This document shows, piece by piece, positions 6,701-15,228 of a stretch of DNA of 64,000 nt (position 1 is the first letter of the stretch; every line of letters starts with the position of its first letter). Under the pieces are notes generated by a model that worked only from the letters and a program-made list of their open reading frames with translations, ran no database searches and was not told the DNA's origin. The position numbers and the translations under genes are program-made. The DNA is taken from assembly GCA_045863035.1 (NCBI GenBank), contig BTUV01000009.1, positions 10,662-74,661 on the forward strand. The letters run 5' to 3'. The DNA comes from H2-BAC3 sp045863035 (lineage in GTDB: Bacteria > Bacteroidota > Ignavibacteria > Ignavibacteriales > Ignavibacteriaceae).

Positions 6701-8551
6701 TTATTTAGTGATCATCAGTTTTATTGATTTTGCCTGAGCGCCTGTGCTGAGCCGCAGTATATATGCTCCGGAAGCAAGGCCATCACTGCTGATTTGCATT
6801 TGATGATGACCTCTTTGAAGCATGCCTTGATGCACTGTTTTGACCATTTCTCCGCCAACGGAATAAAGCCCGGCGGTGAGTTCAGTATCCTCCAAAAGGG
6901 AGAATGAAACCGTGGTCACGGGATTAAACGGATTGGGATAATTCTGATGAACAACAAATTCCGATGGCGCAACCCCAACAACGAATACAACCTCTGAATA
7001 GGAAACAGTGCCGTCAAGATCGATCTGTTTCAGGCGGTAATAATTTATTCCTGAAGGGGGTGATATATCCGTAAACGTGTATGATGATACGCCGGTTGAT
7101 GTGCCATTGCCGTTAATAAATCCGATTGTTTCCCATTGGTTTTGTAGAGACGATGCATGCATCGTCTCTACTGCATGCATCGTCTCTACTGGATGCATCG
7201 TCTCTACTGGGTGCATCGTCTCTACTGGATACATCGTCTCTACTGGATACATCGTCTCTACTGGATACATCGTCTCTACATCGGATATACGCTGAATTTC
7301 AAATCCACGGTTATTGGTTTCCGATCCGGTTGACCAATTCAAAACAACCATCCTGTTATATACTGATGCGGTAAATGAAGTCAGTTCAACCGGCACGATA
7401 TCCGGTGTGCTTTTAATCAGCCACAGGTCATGCACTCCTGCACCTGAGGAAAGCGTATGACCGGTGATAACGTAACCGCCGTCTGAGGTAAGATCAAGCC
7501 AATAGCCGACATCAGAAGAAGTACCTCCGAAGGTACGTGATGATTCAAGAATGCCGTCCGGTGTGGTTTTAACCAGCCATACATCATCACCGCCCGCGCC
7601 GGATGAAAGTGTATATCCTGTAATGAGAAAGCCGTCATCCTGAGTCTGGCGGAGTGAGTGGCCGTAATCCCTGCCGGTTCCGCCGAAGGTTTTCTGCCAG
7701 GAGAGATTACCTGACGCATCAGTTTTAACCAGATACATATCATCATTCCCCGCACCCATTGATGCGGTATAGCCGGCCAGTATATATCCGCCGTCACGGG
7801 TCTCAATGGCATGGTAGCCGCGGTCAGCGCTGGCGCCGCCGAAATTTTTATCGAAGAGAACTGTGCCGGCTGAATCCGTAAGCACAAGCCATGCTTTACC
7901 GAGGGCACCTGCACCGCCAGAAGCCGTCCAGCCGGTGAGTATATATCCGCCGCTCTGTGCAACCTCAACCGAGCGGAACCCGTCCGTGCTGAGTCCGCCG
8001 TACCATTTTGTCCAGATGGTTGAACCGTTTGAACGTAGTTTGATAAGCCAGCCGTCTCTGCTTCCGGCAGTTGAAGTTGAGGTGGCAGCGGCTACGATAA
8101 ATCCACCGCCGGGAATTTCTCTGACAGAGTAACCCTCCTCATCATTTCCTCCGCCGAAAAACCGGAACCATTGTTCGTTTCCGAGTGAATCAGTTTTAAT
8201 AATATATACATCTTTTAACCCGGAGCCGAATGAAGCAGTATAACCCGTGATAATATATCCGCCGTCCTGAGTCTGGCGGACTGAAGTTCCTTCATCATCA
8301 TTATCACCGCCAAAGGTTTTGCTCCATTGTTCGTTTCCCAGCGCATCAGTTTTGAGCAGCCACACATTGCGTCCGGAGGCAGTACCGAATGAACGGGTGT
8401 AGCCGGTCATAATAAAACCATGATCGGAGGTCTGCTGAACAGCATGGCCCACGTCAATGTTGGTTCCGCCGTAGGTACGGGTCCAGACGGAGTCAGGGGA
8501 GAGGTTTGAAACAAAGAGGATAAAGAAAACAAGAACAACTGTAATTTTCAT
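6701..8551 (-). CDS. T9SS-secreted repeat protein with expanded VETMYP tract
   Basis: A 616-residue protein with a signal peptide (about 1-18), then about seven repeats of 50-55 residues with the core DGG(Y/F)I(I/L)TGYT-S-G and WLVKTDSLGN, likely a beta-propeller. LPVELTSFTASVYNRMVVLN follows, and a C-terminal T9SS type A sorting domain starts at NYPNPFNPVTTVSFSL. The sorting domain directs export across the outer membrane and surface attachment. Seven VETM(Y/H)(P/A) hexapeptides lie between IQRISD and QWETIGF; they are the in-frame translation of a DNA repeat (7144-7279). No catalytic motif is visible. Confidence 0.85.
   Translation of the reverse strand: MKITVVLVFFILFVSNLSPDSVWTRTYGGTNIDVGHAVQQTSDHGFIMTGYTRSFGTASGRNVWLLKTDALGNEQWSKTFGGDNDDEGTSVRQTQDGGYIITGYTASFGSGLKDVYIIKTDSLGNEQWFRFFGGGNDEEGYSVREIPGGGFIVAAATSTSTAGSRDGWLIKLRSNGSTIWTKWYGGLSTDGFRSVEVAQSGGYILTGWTASGGAGALGKAWLVLTDSAGTVLFDKNFGGASADRGYHAIETRDGGYILAGYTASMGAGNDDMYLVKTDASGNLSWQKTFGGTGRDYGHSLRQTQDDGFLITGYTLSSGAGGDDVWLVKTTPDGILESSRTFGGTSSDVGYWLDLTSDGGYVITGHTLSSGAGVHDLWLIKSTPDIVPVELTSFTASVYNRMVVLNWSTGSETNNRGFEIQRISDVETMYPVETMYPVETMYPVETMHPVETMHPVETMHAVETMHASSLQNQWETIGFINGNGTSTGVSSYTFTDISPPSGINYYRLKQIDLDGTVSYSEVVFVVGVAPSEFVVHQNYPNPFNPVTTVSFSLLEDTELTAGLYSVGGEMVKTVHQGMLQRGHHQMQISSDGLASGAYILRLSTGAQAKSIKLMITK
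7144..7279. repeat. 18-bp tandem array inside the T9SS gene
   Basis: The array opens with a perfect 28-bp palindrome built from GTAGAGACGATGCA and its reverse complement. Six 18-bp units of the form TGGATACATCGTCTCTAC follow, with small changes. The terminal motif GTAGAGACG/CGTCTCTAC is that of the interspersed palindromic element at 32320, 42968 and 63452. Because 18 is divisible by three, the array keeps the reading frame and encodes hexapeptide repeats. Confidence 0.9.
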
Positions 8552-8661
8552 GGCTACGGGTGAAAATAGTTAGTAAATCTTTGAGCAAATTTACGAAAGA
8601 ATGAGCATAAGGAGAGGAGGGCAGAGCAAAGGAATTTTTTTTTGCTGAGGGGGTTATAAAC

Positions 8662-8695
8662 AAAGGTTCCCCTGCATTGCTGCCGGAGAACCTTT
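8662..8695 (-). terminator. Terminator-like hairpin after the exported protein gene
   Basis: Read on the minus strand, AAAGGTTC pairs with GAACCTTT around an 18-nt loop, then GTTTAT follows. It begins about 20 bp after the stop of the gene at 8715-9209. The short T-run makes it a weak intrinsic terminator. Confidence 0.5.
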
Positions 8696-8714
8696 CTTTC
8701 TCTGTAAAAAGGAA

Positions 8715-9209
8715 TTATTTTATCGGAGCCAGACTGTCAATTATTCTGTTCATCGTAGTTGCATTATTTTCCGCATTTGCCGCTGAGGTGAATACATAGG
8801 CAACATAGTTGTTTTCATCATACGTTGCCGCGGCAATGAACATATCAATCTCAGCACCTTCAATCATACCGGTTGCGCTGGCAACCCAGGCATCCATGCC
8901 GTTAAGGTTTTCCTGAGCTGATTCCCCCTCAAGGGCAATTCCCAGGTCATTAACAGCATTGTTCAGCAGATCTTTTGTGCTGATAGAAGCATCTTTGTAA
9001 ACAAAGATAAAAAGAGACATGGTTTCATCAGCGCTTATTCCCTCAAGATAAGGAATGCCATCCTGTGTTCCGGTGGTGGTTTTCCAGTTTGGTGGGATAC
9101 TGATTTTGATGTTATACTCCGGGGCTTCAAAAGTCTCCCACTGCTGGGAGTAAGAAGCGCCGGTAAGAAATACAAAAGCGAGAAGAAGCAAAGAAAAAGA
9201 ACGTTTCAT
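8715..9209 (-). CDS. Exported protein, PsbP/DUF1795-like
   Basis: The open frame extends to 9290, but the ATG at 9209 is the better start. It begins a clean signal peptide (MKRSFSLLLLAFVFLTGASY, about 21 residues), and AAAGGGC precedes it. The mature part, about 143 residues, opens WETFEAPEYNIKISIPPNW, the entry of PsbP/DUF1795-type proteins that fold as a small alpha-beta domain. Later motifs are MSLFIFVYKDASIS and AAATYDENNYVAYVFTSAA. Location is periplasm or surface. The role is unknown. It is transcribed alone between fbp and the T9SS gene. Confidence 0.75.
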   Translation of the reverse strand: MKRSFSLLLLAFVFLTGASYSQQWETFEAPEYNIKISIPPNWKTTTGTQDGIPYLEGISADETMSLFIFVYKDASISTKDLLNNAVNDLGIALEGESAQENLNGMDAWVASATGMIEGAEIDMFIAAATYDENNYVAYVFTSAANAENNATTMNRIIDSLAPIK

Positions 9210-9387
9210 GGTTTGCCCTTTGGGTTTGTGATAGATTGTTAGAAAAAAAAAGAACAGAATAAAGATATTCCGGAATTTCAAGGCAGGCAAATTAAATTTT
9301 CACCATGCAAACAAGATCACACGAGCGTACCTATTCCGGAACATGGCACGCGAATTCAAACGGATCGAGCAAAGACCCAAAGAAAGT

Positions 9388-9430
9388 GCAATCAATGTAC
9401 ATTGTTAATTATACATTGTACATTGATTGC
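9388..9430. repeat. Palindromic AATGTACA element
   Basis: A perfect 14-bp inverted repeat, GCAATCAATGTACA with TGTACATTGATTGC, separated by 15 bp. It belongs to the AATGTACA family seen at 4348, 13573 and 43199, and lies just after the fbp stop codon on the minus strand. It may act as a terminator-like hairpin for fbp. Confidence 0.8.
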
Positions 9431-9447
9431 TAATTCCTGACTACTAA

Positions 9448-10482
9448 TTATAATTTATCTATCCAGGAGAGACTTTCTTCGTTTGCCATAAATTCTTCAA
9501 CTTGCTTTACATCATACTCACTGCCGATAAAGATCGGTGTGCGTTCGTGAAGTCCGGTTGGCTGAATTTCTAAGATGCGCTGATTGCCGTCCGATGCTCT
9601 GCCGCCGGCTGCTTCCATAATCATCGCCATCGGGTTGCACTCATACATCAGGCGGAGTTTGCCTTTGGGGCTGCGGGAGTCGGCCGGATACATAAAAATG
9701 CCGCCATAAAGCAGGGTGCGGTGAACATCCGCAACCATGGAGCCGGTATATCTTGATGAGTAAGGGCGCTGAGACTCCTTTTCTTCTTCCTGCAGATATT
9801 TAATGTATTTCTTCAGACCCGGATGCCAGTATTTATAGTTCCCCTCGTTTATGCTATATATCTTTCCTTTTTTCGGAATTCTTATATCTTCATGCGAAAG
9901 GATGAACTCCCCGATTGAAGGGTCAAGCGTGAATCCATGCACACCGTCACCGGTGGTATATACGAGGATGGTGCTTGAGCCGTAAACCACATAACCGGCA
10001 ACCACCTGATGAAGCCCCTGCTGCAGACAGTCTTCCAGTGTGCCCGGCTGTCCGTCTTCAGAGACACGTTTATATATCGAGAAGATTGTACCGATGCTTA
10101 CATTCGCGTCTATATTGGATGAACCGTCAAGCGGGTCAAACAGAAGAACGTATTTGCCAATATCATAATTATTAGGGATGTGAATAATATTTTCCTCCTC
10201 TTCTGAGGCCATAATGCAGAGATGACCGCCATGATCCATTGCCTTAAACATCATTTCATGAGCATAGACATCAAGTTTTTTTACCTGTTCGCCGTGCACG
10301 TTTTCAGCGCCCGCGAAGCCGAGAATGTCAACCAGTCCGGCCTTGTTTACTTCAAGTGAAATTACCTTAAAGGCAAGAACCAGGTCACTGAGCAGACGGC
10401 TGAGTTCTCCGGTCGCGCCGGGGTGCTTTTTTTCGCCTTCAATTATATGTCGTTCTATGGTCATAAACCGCATTTTGGGCAT
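9448..10482 (-). CDS. fbp: Fructose-1,6-bisphosphatase, class I
   Basis: A 344-residue cytosolic enzyme of gluconeogenesis that removes the 1-phosphate from fructose 1,6-bisphosphate. The class I signature is complete: metal-binding ASEEEE near residues 92-97, LLFDPLDGSSNIDANVSIGT at 113-132, and the substrate region around YTGSMVADVHRTLLYGGIFM and KGKLRLMYECNPMAMIMEAA. The length agrees with the family. The ATG at 10482 was kept; ATGs four and seven codons in are alternatives. There is no operon partner, and the upstream 160 bp show no clear operator. Confidence 0.95.
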   Translation of the reverse strand: MPKMRFMTIERHIIEGEKKHPGATGELSRLLSDLVLAFKVISLEVNKAGLVDILGFAGAENVHGEQVKKLDVYAHEMMFKAMDHGGHLCIMASEEEENIIHIPNNYDIGKYVLLFDPLDGSSNIDANVSIGTIFSIYKRVSEDGQPGTLEDCLQQGLHQVVAGYVVYGSSTILVYTTGDGVHGFTLDPSIGEFILSHEDIRIPKKGKIYSINEGNYKYWHPGLKKYIKYLQEEEKESQRPYSSRYTGSMVADVHRTLLYGGIFMYPADSRSPKGKLRLMYECNPMAMIMEAAGGRASDGNQRILEIQPTGLHERTPIFIGSEYDVKQVEEFMANEESLSWIDKL

Positions 10483-10648
10483 TACGTATCTCCGTTACTG
10501 TGTAAGAGGATTATTTCAATTAGTGAAAAATAAGGAATGTGAACTACATGGCGAATTAAAAATATTACACCCGGTGAAAAGTAAAATACCGGAATCACTT
10601 TTCCCCCTCTTCTGACTTCCAAAGCAGGTCAGAAGACCAGCACCCGGA

Positions 10649-13459
10649 TTAGTCGCCGGTAAATGCCCGGATGGTATAGGTAAATGAAAGGAGGAAATAT
10701 TGTTGAAGCACCACAGTTGAGCGGTTTTCAGCGTATAACTCGTTAATGGTGCGGCTCAAGGACTCGTTTTGCCTGAGGATGTCAAAAATATCCAGACGCA
10801 CCTCACCCCGGTTATTGTCAAGGAATTTATAGCCCAGTCCCATATTCCAGATATAGTAGCCGCGTTTGGTATCAGCCGGAAGCCCGTCATTGTAATAAGC
10901 GCTGAAATCAGTTTTTACAAAAAGCTGATCAAGCAAAAACCAGTTAAGGTTTGCGCTGCCGGTGTGTATAAAATATACATCACCTGTGGCTGAGCTCAGT
11001 TCATTGCGGGTTTTATACCAGACCGGAGTGTATCCGAACCGGAAATCAAGTTTTTCACTAAAGTTGCTCGCAACAGAAAACCCGGTGCTGATGGAATAAT
11101 TATGAGAAAAATTGATGCTTTGGTTTATCAGACCCGGAGTTTTTGAATAATTAAAACCGGTGTTCAGATTCAAATTGCTTTTAAGCCAGGCAACAGGAAG
11201 CCCGCCGCTGATAAACGAACGAAATGAAAGTGAATAATCAAAATTCTCGGGAACCGTGAGCTGAGTACCCGCGGGGAGGGGTGTTCCGTCAGGCAGGGTC
11301 ATGTTGCCGCGTCCCTGCGTTACGGAGCTTCCTATATACTGCTGTGTATAGTTCATAAACATCATAGCGAAAAATGTTGTGCCGCTTGCCGGATTAGTGC
11401 TCATATATCTTGTACTGATGCGGTGGCTGAACTCTTCAGATAAATCAGGATTGCCTGAACGAAGCGCGAGTGGATTGCTATTGTCAACGGTTCGCTGCAA
11501 CTGGCTTACTGAGGGCTGGCTGATGTTGGTTGAATATTGCAGGCGCAGATTTTCAGTGCGGGAAAACTGCATCTGCATTCTGAATGAAGGAAGAACCCGT
11601 TCAAATGTTTTGTTAACTGTTTCGGTATATGGAAATATCTGCTCGCCATTTAATGATGATGAATGATAGGAAACACCCGCCATCAGATTAAGGAAATCAT
11701 CACGCCACCGGTAGGATACTCCCGGACGGTAGGTTATATAATCATTGTTATATTCATTGGAGCGAAGTGTGTCAAATACCGAGTAAGTGTTATCCGTCGG
11801 ATTAAGCAGGTTTGCCTTCTTATTGCTGATGCTGTTGGTCAAGCTGCTGTTTATGTTAAACTGGAGCATTCCTTTTTCACCGACTGATTCAGTATATACA
11901 ATGTTTCCGCCGAGTGTATATCCGCTTACCGGGTTATCAATATCCCTGTTTTCGATGAGGGTCATGGTTCCGGCGGGGAGGTTTCGTACAGTAATGGCAT
12001 CCTGCAACTGATCAGTCTGCCGGTCGTTTGCCGAGGTGTTAAGCGACACAGACAGAGTGCGCCCCGGAGTGTTGAACTTATATCGGTAGAGCAGTTCGTT
12101 GGAAAAATTCCATGCCACAGCATCGGTTTTGTTCAGGTTATCCGTTGTTGTGAGCGGAGTGCCGTCTGAGTAGCCGGAGAATGCATCGGTTGCATTAGCG
12201 GAAGAGTTATCCTGCACGCTGAAACGGGGGGTGAGGAGCAGGGAGCTTAAAGTATCAATGCTATACTCAAACCTGCCGTTAAAGCGGTGGTTGAAGTTAT
12301 CAGCAGATGATGTGTAATCTTCATTATATATATTATATACAGTTGAGTCAGAGAAATAAACTTTGTCGCTTTTCTGCCGGGTGTTGTTGCGGGTATTGTT
12401 AAAAAAATAACTAGTTGTCAGGCGGAAATCATCGCCAATAGCGTCAGAGTAATTAATCCCGAATGAATTCGTGCGGGTGTTACCATCCTGATTGCCGGTT
12501 AAAAAATTGGAAGCACCGCCTCCGCCCCAACTGCCCGGAGAGAATCCGCCACCGCCACCGCCACCGCGTCCGCCTCTTCCTCCACCTCCACCCCCGGCGC
12601 CGGATGAAACGCCAACCAGATCCTGTGAAGAAAAGTTTTGTATATTAACATTATTTGCAAGCCCAAGCAAAGAGATGCGCTGCAGGTTATTGAATATATT
12701 ATATACTGCTCCGCCGGAGTAACGGTCTTCCGTGCCGTAGCCGCCGTAAAGTTTGCCGAACTGACCATTGCGGCGCTCAGGACGTGTTACAATGTTGATG
12801 GTTTTGCTTGCGTTGCCGTCATCAAATCCGGTGAACTGCGACTGCTCACTCATCTGGTCAAATACCTGGATGCGGTCAACCACTTCAGCGGGCAGGTTTC
12901 GCAGCACTGCATTCGGGTCATCACCGAAAAATGGTCTGCCGTCAACCAATACTTTTTTTACTTCTTCCCCTTGTGCTTTTATAACACCGTCTTCTTTTGT
13001 GATGCCGGGTATCTTCTGCACCAGGTCTTCAGCGTTTGCATCGGGATTAGTCTTATATGATTTAGAGCTGAATTCTATAGTATCTTCTTTTTGTATCGCG
13101 GGGATTGATTGTCCGGTAACGGTTATATTTTCCAGTTCAATAGCAGAGCGCTTCAGGAATATGGTTTTCAGATTACTGTTTTCATTACGGAGCCGGAGTG
13201 TGTCGGTATATTTTTCGTAGCCGATAAATGAGATTTCCAGTATATACCTACCCTGATTCAGTCCGGTGAAATAGAACCTGCCGGAAGCATCGGTGGTGCC
13301 GAATTTTGAGAAATCCGGATTACGCAGATGTTCCAGTTTGATATTGGCGCCGGTGAGGGCTTTGCCGTCCGAACTGTCTTTTACGGTACCGGAGACTTCA
13401 AGCCCCTGGGCAAAGCTTAGTGATGAAAACAGTAAAAAGTATATCAGTAATAAACGCAT
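10649..13459 (-). CDS. TonB-dependent receptor-type outer-membrane protein
   Basis: A 936-residue protein with a signal peptide (1-17), a carboxypeptidase-regulatory-like domain (about 20-110, starting VSGTVKDSSDGKALTGANIK), a plug domain containing VQKIPGITKEDGVIKAQGEE and VLVDGRPFFGDDPNAVLRNL, and a long barrel. Such proteins import chelated metals or glycans, or serve as outer-membrane receptors. The first barrel loop has an unusual low-complexity tract, about residues 288-320, rich in glycine with a few Arg and Ser. The C-terminus TIRAFTGD lacks the usual terminal aromatic residue. A simple-sequence repeat runs almost into the start codon (13465-13531). Substrate unknown. Confidence 0.85.
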   Translation of the reverse strand: MRLLLIYFLLFSSLSFAQGLEVSGTVKDSSDGKALTGANIKLEHLRNPDFSKFGTTDASGRFYFTGLNQGRYILEISFIGYEKYTDTLRLRNENSNLKTIFLKRSAIELENITVTGQSIPAIQKEDTIEFSSKSYKTNPDANAEDLVQKIPGITKEDGVIKAQGEEVKKVLVDGRPFFGDDPNAVLRNLPAEVVDRIQVFDQMSEQSQFTGFDDGNASKTINIVTRPERRNGQFGKLYGGYGTEDRYSGGAVYNIFNNLQRISLLGLANNVNIQNFSSQDLVGVSSGAGGGGGGRGGRGGGGGGGFSPGSWGGGGASNFLTGNQDGNTRTNSFGINYSDAIGDDFRLTTSYFFNNTRNNTRQKSDKVYFSDSTVYNIYNEDYTSSADNFNHRFNGRFEYSIDTLSSLLLTPRFSVQDNSSANATDAFSGYSDGTPLTTTDNLNKTDAVAWNFSNELLYRYKFNTPGRTLSVSLNTSANDRQTDQLQDAITVRNLPAGTMTLIENRDIDNPVSGYTLGGNIVYTESVGEKGMLQFNINSSLTNSISNKKANLLNPTDNTYSVFDTLRSNEYNNDYITYRPGVSYRWRDDFLNLMAGVSYHSSSLNGEQIFPYTETVNKTFERVLPSFRMQMQFSRTENLRLQYSTNISQPSVSQLQRTVDNSNPLALRSGNPDLSEEFSHRISTRYMSTNPASGTTFFAMMFMNYTQQYIGSSVTQGRGNMTLPDGTPLPAGTQLTVPENFDYSLSFRSFISGGLPVAWLKSNLNLNTGFNYSKTPGLINQSINFSHNYSISTGFSVASNFSEKLDFRFGYTPVWYKTRNELSSATGDVYFIHTGSANLNWFLLDQLFVKTDFSAYYNDGLPADTKRGYYIWNMGLGYKFLDNNRGEVRLDIFDILRQNESLSRTINELYAENRSTVVLQQYFLLSFTYTIRAFTGD

Positions 13460-13464
13460 AAAGA

Positions 13465-13531
13465 AGTATGAATTATGAATTATGAATTATGAATTATGAA
13501 GTATGAAGTATGAAGTATGAATTATGAATTT
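13465..13531. repeat. ATGAATT/ATGAAGT simple repeat next to receptor start
   Basis: Eight or so near-identical 8-bp units (atgaatta/atgaagta) begin about 5 bp upstream of the receptor's start codon, where its ribosome-binding and leader region should be. Slippage here would change the leader length. A reverse-complement partner tract lies at 13982-14034. Confidence 0.85.
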
Positions 13532-13572
13532 ATCGTCTTCACTTCGTGCAGTCGGATGACAATCTGTCAATT

Positions 13573-13660
13573 CAATGAACAATGTACAATTTACAATGAA
13601 CAATGTACAATTTACAATGTACAATGTACAATTTACAATGTACAATGTACAATGTACAAC
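13573..13660. repeat. AATGTACA decanucleotide repeat
   Basis: About eight to nine 10-bp units alternating caatgtacaa, caatttacaa and caatgaacaa. Same family as 4348-4412. It lies within the 579-bp gap between the receptor and the outer-membrane protein gene. Confidence 0.85.
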
Positions 13661-13748
13661 CCATCTCCAGGTGCGCATATTTTTTTAACGCAATCCGCCG
13701 CGGCGGAAAGCAAAGTTAACCGCAAAGTAGTTGAATTCAGCGGAGTCA

Positions 13749-13930
13749 TGAATCCCGAAGGGATGAAATTTTTATAGAAAGAAAATCACGGAAAGCCATT
13801 AAAATCCCGAAGGGATGACATTATGTTCTTATATCCGGAAAATAATATCACCCGTTCCGGGTTGGGTCAAAATGGGAATCGTATTTTCTACAATAATGTT
13901 ACCCGTTCCGGGTTCGGTCAAATTGAGAAT
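13749..13930. repeat. CCCGAAGGGATGA and ACCCGTTCCGGGTT repeats
   Basis: Two copies of aatcccgaagggatga (13751 and 13803) are followed by two copies of acccgttccgggtt-ggtcaaa (13850 and 13900). Each core is a small palindrome. The spacing between the members of each pair is about 50 bp. Related hairpins (ccccgacagggg, cccggagggattg, ccccgtcagggg) recur at 42866-43116, and a partial copy, aacccttcgggttt, ends the window. No protein is encoded. Confidence 0.75.
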
Positions 13931-13981
13931 CCTTTTTGCACGAATTTTAACCAACATACGACACCTCCGGCGCCGGCGAGT

Positions 13982-14034
13982 AATTCATAATTCATACTTC
14001 ATAATTCATATTCATACTTCATACTTCATAATTC
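13982..14034. repeat. Inverted partner of the ATGAATT repeat
   Basis: Six to seven units of ttcataa/ttcatac, the reverse complement of the tract at 13465-13531. It ends just before the stop codon of the outer-membrane protein gene. The two tracts bracket the whole intergenic repeat region as a long inverted repeat. Confidence 0.8.
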
Positions 14035-14038
14035 CTTC

Positions 14039-14953
14039 TCAGTTTCCTGCCGCATTCCAGATTGCCATGATCCCCACGCGCACCTGCGTATCGGCAATAC
14101 CGCTGAAATCATCCTGATAGCGGAGCGCGGTATCAAGCACAAGAAAGCGGTTCACAAAAAGCCGGAGCCCCACACTGCCGCTGTATCTGCGTTCAACCAT
14201 AAACTTACTGTTCTTTGCGTCAACTGCAATAACAGGGGTGCTCAGCACTTCGGCAATCATGGTAGTGCGTTCGTTAAGCCGCCGGTCAAGCCCGAGGAAA
14301 AAGTTAACCATATTCTGCTTTACCGTGATAGGGTTATAATTCCAGATGTTATTTGCAAAATAGAGCTGGGCATCTTTGTAGCGTACATCGGTGATGGTAA
14401 GTCCGCCGTGCAGGTCAACATCTTTGTATTTTGAATAAGTGAGTGATATATATAAACTGGTCATCCGCCATTTGTAGTCCACATATCTGAGCCCGAGCAG
14501 GTAGAGGTCTTCAGCGGAAGTTCTGATAGCTTCTTCATCTGAGGAAGAGCCCTCCCAGGAGGAGTTAGATCTCATCCCCGCACTAAGCTGCCAGGAGCGG
14601 TCATCCGCGGTATAGAGTTTTCCTTTGAGCGCTATGTTGCCGTAGTTTTCATCCCGTGAAAAAAGAGAAGCCATCAGTGAGGATGTTGCCATTTCAATAT
14701 CGCCGTAACCGCCGAGCCCGAATGCCACCGAGCCGAGGAAGCCGTTATCCCGCTCGAAGCCGAAGGCACCGCCGAGAGTAATGGAGACATCAAGCGGGTT
14801 AAGCACGCGGGCGGTCTGAACGGTGTAAAGTTTTGAAAGAGTGTGGTTAAAGGTGAATTCAGACGGGGGCGTGGTGAAATTGATGGTATCCGACTGAGCC
14901 AGTAAACCGGAGGAAGCGGCTGCCAGCAAAAGCACCAGGGAAAATCTTTTCAT
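14039..14953 (-). CDS. Outer-membrane beta-barrel-like protein
   Basis: A 304-residue protein with a signal peptide (MKRFSLVLLLAAASSGLLAQ, about 19-20 residues). It then shows alternating hydrophobic strands and turns such as VSITLGGAFGFERDNGFLGS, IALKGKLYTADDRSWQLSAG and RRYSGSVGLRLFVNRFLVLD. The pattern suggests a small barrel of 12-14 strands. I do not recognise a named family. It is transcribed in the same direction as the receptor downstream but is separated from it by 579 bp of repeats, so they are probably independent. Confidence 0.7.
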   Translation of the reverse strand: MKRFSLVLLLAAASSGLLAQSDTINFTTPPSEFTFNHTLSKLYTVQTARVLNPLDVSITLGGAFGFERDNGFLGSVAFGLGGYGDIEMATSSLMASLFSRDENYGNIALKGKLYTADDRSWQLSAGMRSNSSWEGSSSDEEAIRTSAEDLYLLGLRYVDYKWRMTSLYISLTYSKYKDVDLHGGLTITDVRYKDAQLYFANNIWNYNPITVKQNMVNFFLGLDRRLNERTTMIAEVLSTPVIAVDAKNSKFMVERRYSGSVGLRLFVNRFLVLDTALRYQDDFSGIADTQVRVGIMAIWNAAGN

Positions 14954-15173
14954 AACAAAATCCGGAAAATGTGTGTGTAAAAATAAACAAAACCGGAGAG
15001 AGGGGGAAAAGCAAAAAAAAGTGCCGTGAGGGGGATGGGGCTGAGAGTCAGAGGGCGGTTTTCAGGAGGCAGGTTGGGGTATTGAGATTATTCTTATATT
15101 TGAAGTGAAAATCCGGGTTGTTGATGTCGGGCAGATGGGTTGAGGACGGGTCGGAATTGGATGTGATATTGAC

Positions 15174-15181
15174 TATATTTG
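15174..15181 (+). promoter_or_regulatory. Candidate TAnnTTTG -7 element of the cassette
   Basis: TATATTTG matches the Bacteroidota-type -7 element TAnnTTTG. The predicted start is about 40 bp before the ATG of the Abi-C-like gene. No clear -33 TTTG is visible at the right distance, and it is unknown whether this lineage uses the motif, so this is a weak call. Confidence 0.35.
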
Positions 15182-15228
15182 CTTGTTGATGAGTTATAAA
15201 AACATCAGGATAACAAAGACTAAACAAA

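Noticed and set aside
7417..7968. 183-codon minus-strand frame within the T9SS gene
   Set aside because: It is a shadow frame of the repeated coding sequence and has no signal, motif or ribosome site.
9346..9361. TGGCACGCGAATTCAA as a sigma-54 promoter
   Set aside because: The -24 part is perfect but TTGC is missing at -12, and no plus-strand gene follows.
15011..15025. Minus-strand GGCAC-T8-GC before the outer-membrane protein gene as a sigma-54 promoter
   Set aside because: GG-N11-GC, one base too long, in a low-complexity run.
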